A DNA stretch of 13,192 bases from Ruminococcaceae bacterium UBA794 (GTDB taxonomy: Bacteria > Bacillota > Clostridia > Oscillospirales > Ruminococcaceae). Position 1 is the stretch's first letter. The number at the start of each line of letters is the position of its first letter. Of this stretch, positions 12,264 to 13,192 are shown piece by piece. The DNA is taken from the NCBI GenBank assembly GCA_002304735.1, contig DBIU01000022.1:2373-15564 (forward strand). Reading direction: 5' to 3'. The position numbers and the translations under genes were made by a program. The notes under the pieces are model-generated. The model was not told the origin of the DNA. It did not search any database and was given only the letters and a program-made list of their open reading frames with translations.

Positions 12264-13192
12264 ATGGAAGAAAAGAAATTTGACGTGGTAGAACAGTTCG
12301 GAGTTGACGTGTTCAACGAAGAAACAATGCAGCAAAGACTGCCGAAAAACGTGTTCAAGGCGCTCAAAAAGACAATCGCCGAGGGCAAGGAGCTTGACAG
12401 CTCGATTGCCGATATCGTGGCGAACGCGATGAAGGACTGGGCGATTGAAAAGGGCGCGACCCACTACACGCACTGGTTCCAGCCGATGACCGGCATTACC
12501 GCCGAGAAGCACGACAGCTTCATTTCACCGAACGGCGACGGAACGGTTATTATGGAGTTCTCCGGCAAGGAGCTTATCAAGGGCGAACCCGACGCGTCGA
12601 GCTTCCCCTCCGGCGGTATCAGAGCGACCTTCGAGGCGAGAGGCTACACCGCTTGGGACCCGACCTCTTACGCTTTCGTAAAGGGCGGCTCGCTTTACAT
12701 TCCTACCGCGTTTTACTCATATTCGGGAGAAGCGCTCGACAAGAAAACTCCGCTTCTGCGCTCAATGGACGTTGTTTCCGACGCGGCGCTGAGAATACTC
12801 AAGCTGTTCGGCAACACCACGACAAAGCGCGTTGTTGCGACAGTCGGCGCGGAGCAGGAATATTTCCTTGTAAACAAGGCTACCTATGACGAGAGAAAAG
12901 ACCTCATTTTCACGGGCAGAACGCTTTTCGGCGCGCCCGCTCCCAAGGGACAGGAGCTTGACGACCACTATTTCGGCGTAATCAAGGACCGCGTTGCGGA
13001 TTATATGAGAGATTTGGACGAGAGGCTCTGGAAGCTCGGAATTACCTCTAAGACAAAGCACAACGAGGTTGCTCCCGCACAGCACGAAATGGCGCCGATT
13101 TTCGCTCCCGCAAACCTCGCTTCCGACCAGAACCAGCTTACTATGGAGCTTATGAAGAAGGTTGCGCTTGAGCATAATCTCGTTTGCCTGCT
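12264..13192 (+). CDS. glnN: Glutamine synthetase type III, N-terminal part (3' end outside window)
   Basis: Makes glutamine from glutamate, ammonia and ATP in the cytoplasm. The frame stays open from the ATG at 12264 to the window edge, giving 309 residues of a family normally about 690-730 long. Type III features are clear: THYTHWFQPMTG (66-77), SSFPSGGIRATFEARGYTAWDP (113-133), VGAEQEYFLV (194-203) and HNEVAPAQHEMAPIF (266-280), which hold catalytic and metal-binding Glu and His residues. AAGGAGG (12248-12254) lies 9 nt before the start. Type III enzymes occur in Bacteroides, Clostridia and cyanobacteria and differ strongly from types I and II. Expression probably responds to nitrogen through the upstream boxes and leader terminator. 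The symbol glnN is used for this type; some annotations call it glnA. Confidence 0.97.
   Translation, partial: MEEKKFDVVEQFGVDVFNEETMQQRLPKNVFKALKKTIAEGKELDSSIADIVANAMKDWAIEKGATHYTHWFQPMTGITAEKHDSFISPNGDGTVIMEFSGKELIKGEPDASSFPSGGIRATFEARGYTAWDPTSYAFVKGGSLYIPTAFYSYSGEALDKKTPLLRSMDVVSDAALRILKLFGNTTTKRVVATVGAEQEYFLVNKATYDERKDLIFTGRTLFGAPAPKGQELDDHYFGVIKDRVADYMRDLDERLWKLGITSKTKHNEVAPAQHEMAPIFAPANLASDQNQLTMELMKKVALEHNLVCL

Overview
The window looks like chromosomal DNA of a low-to-mid GC Firmicute, most likely a gut or rumen Clostridia member (Ruminococcaceae/Oscillospiraceae type). This rests on a CIRCE-controlled hrcA-grpE-dnaK-dnaJ operon, pyruvate phosphate dikinase, a type III glutamine synthetase, a surface protein with a Ruminococcus-style NPDTG sorting tail, and near-consensus SigA promoters with AGGAGG-type ribosome sites. 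The genus is inference.

Layout. (1) 1-710: the 3' end of ppdK and its UUCG-tetraloop terminator. (2) 793-1657: a two-gene unit of unknown function, a 159-aa protein that looks like two ribbon-helix-helix (RHH) modules plus a coiled coil, overlapped by an 84-aa partner; its terminator doubles as the last codons of the convergent gene. (3) 1640-4620, minus: a TetR regulator and a 772-aa PEP-synthase/rifampin-phosphotransferase-like enzyme in one operon, with a perfect-consensus promoter and a palindromic operator at +1. (4) 4674-4960, minus: a complete 54-aa heptad-repeat small gene with its own promoter, palindrome, strong ribosome site and terminator. (5) 5006-5963, minus: an SPL-like radical SAM protein. 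(6) 6066-10994, plus: the heat-shock operon, with hairpins in the grpE-dnaK and dnaK-dnaJ gaps, an unusual ~105-bp imperfect palindrome after dnaJ, and a bidirectional terminator. (7) 10998-11817, minus: an exported, wall-anchored protein with a TSEP-repeat stalk. (8) 11835-12053, plus: a divergent 63-aa RHH regulator. (9) 12065-13192, plus: type III glutamine synthetase, cut by the window edge, behind repeated TTTGTCTA boxes and a leader with an intrinsic terminator and an alternative hairpin.

How the parts work together. HrcA represses its own operon through CIRCE, and GrpE, DnaK and DnaJ form the chaperone cycle. The TetR protein very likely controls itself and the downstream phosphotransfer enzyme. 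Glutamine synthetase appears to be controlled at two levels, promoter boxes and leader attenuation. No RNA genes of known class, CRISPR arrays or transposases were found. The least explained parts are the 54-aa gene, the tandem-RHH pair, the palindrome after dnaJ and the glutamine synthetase leader.
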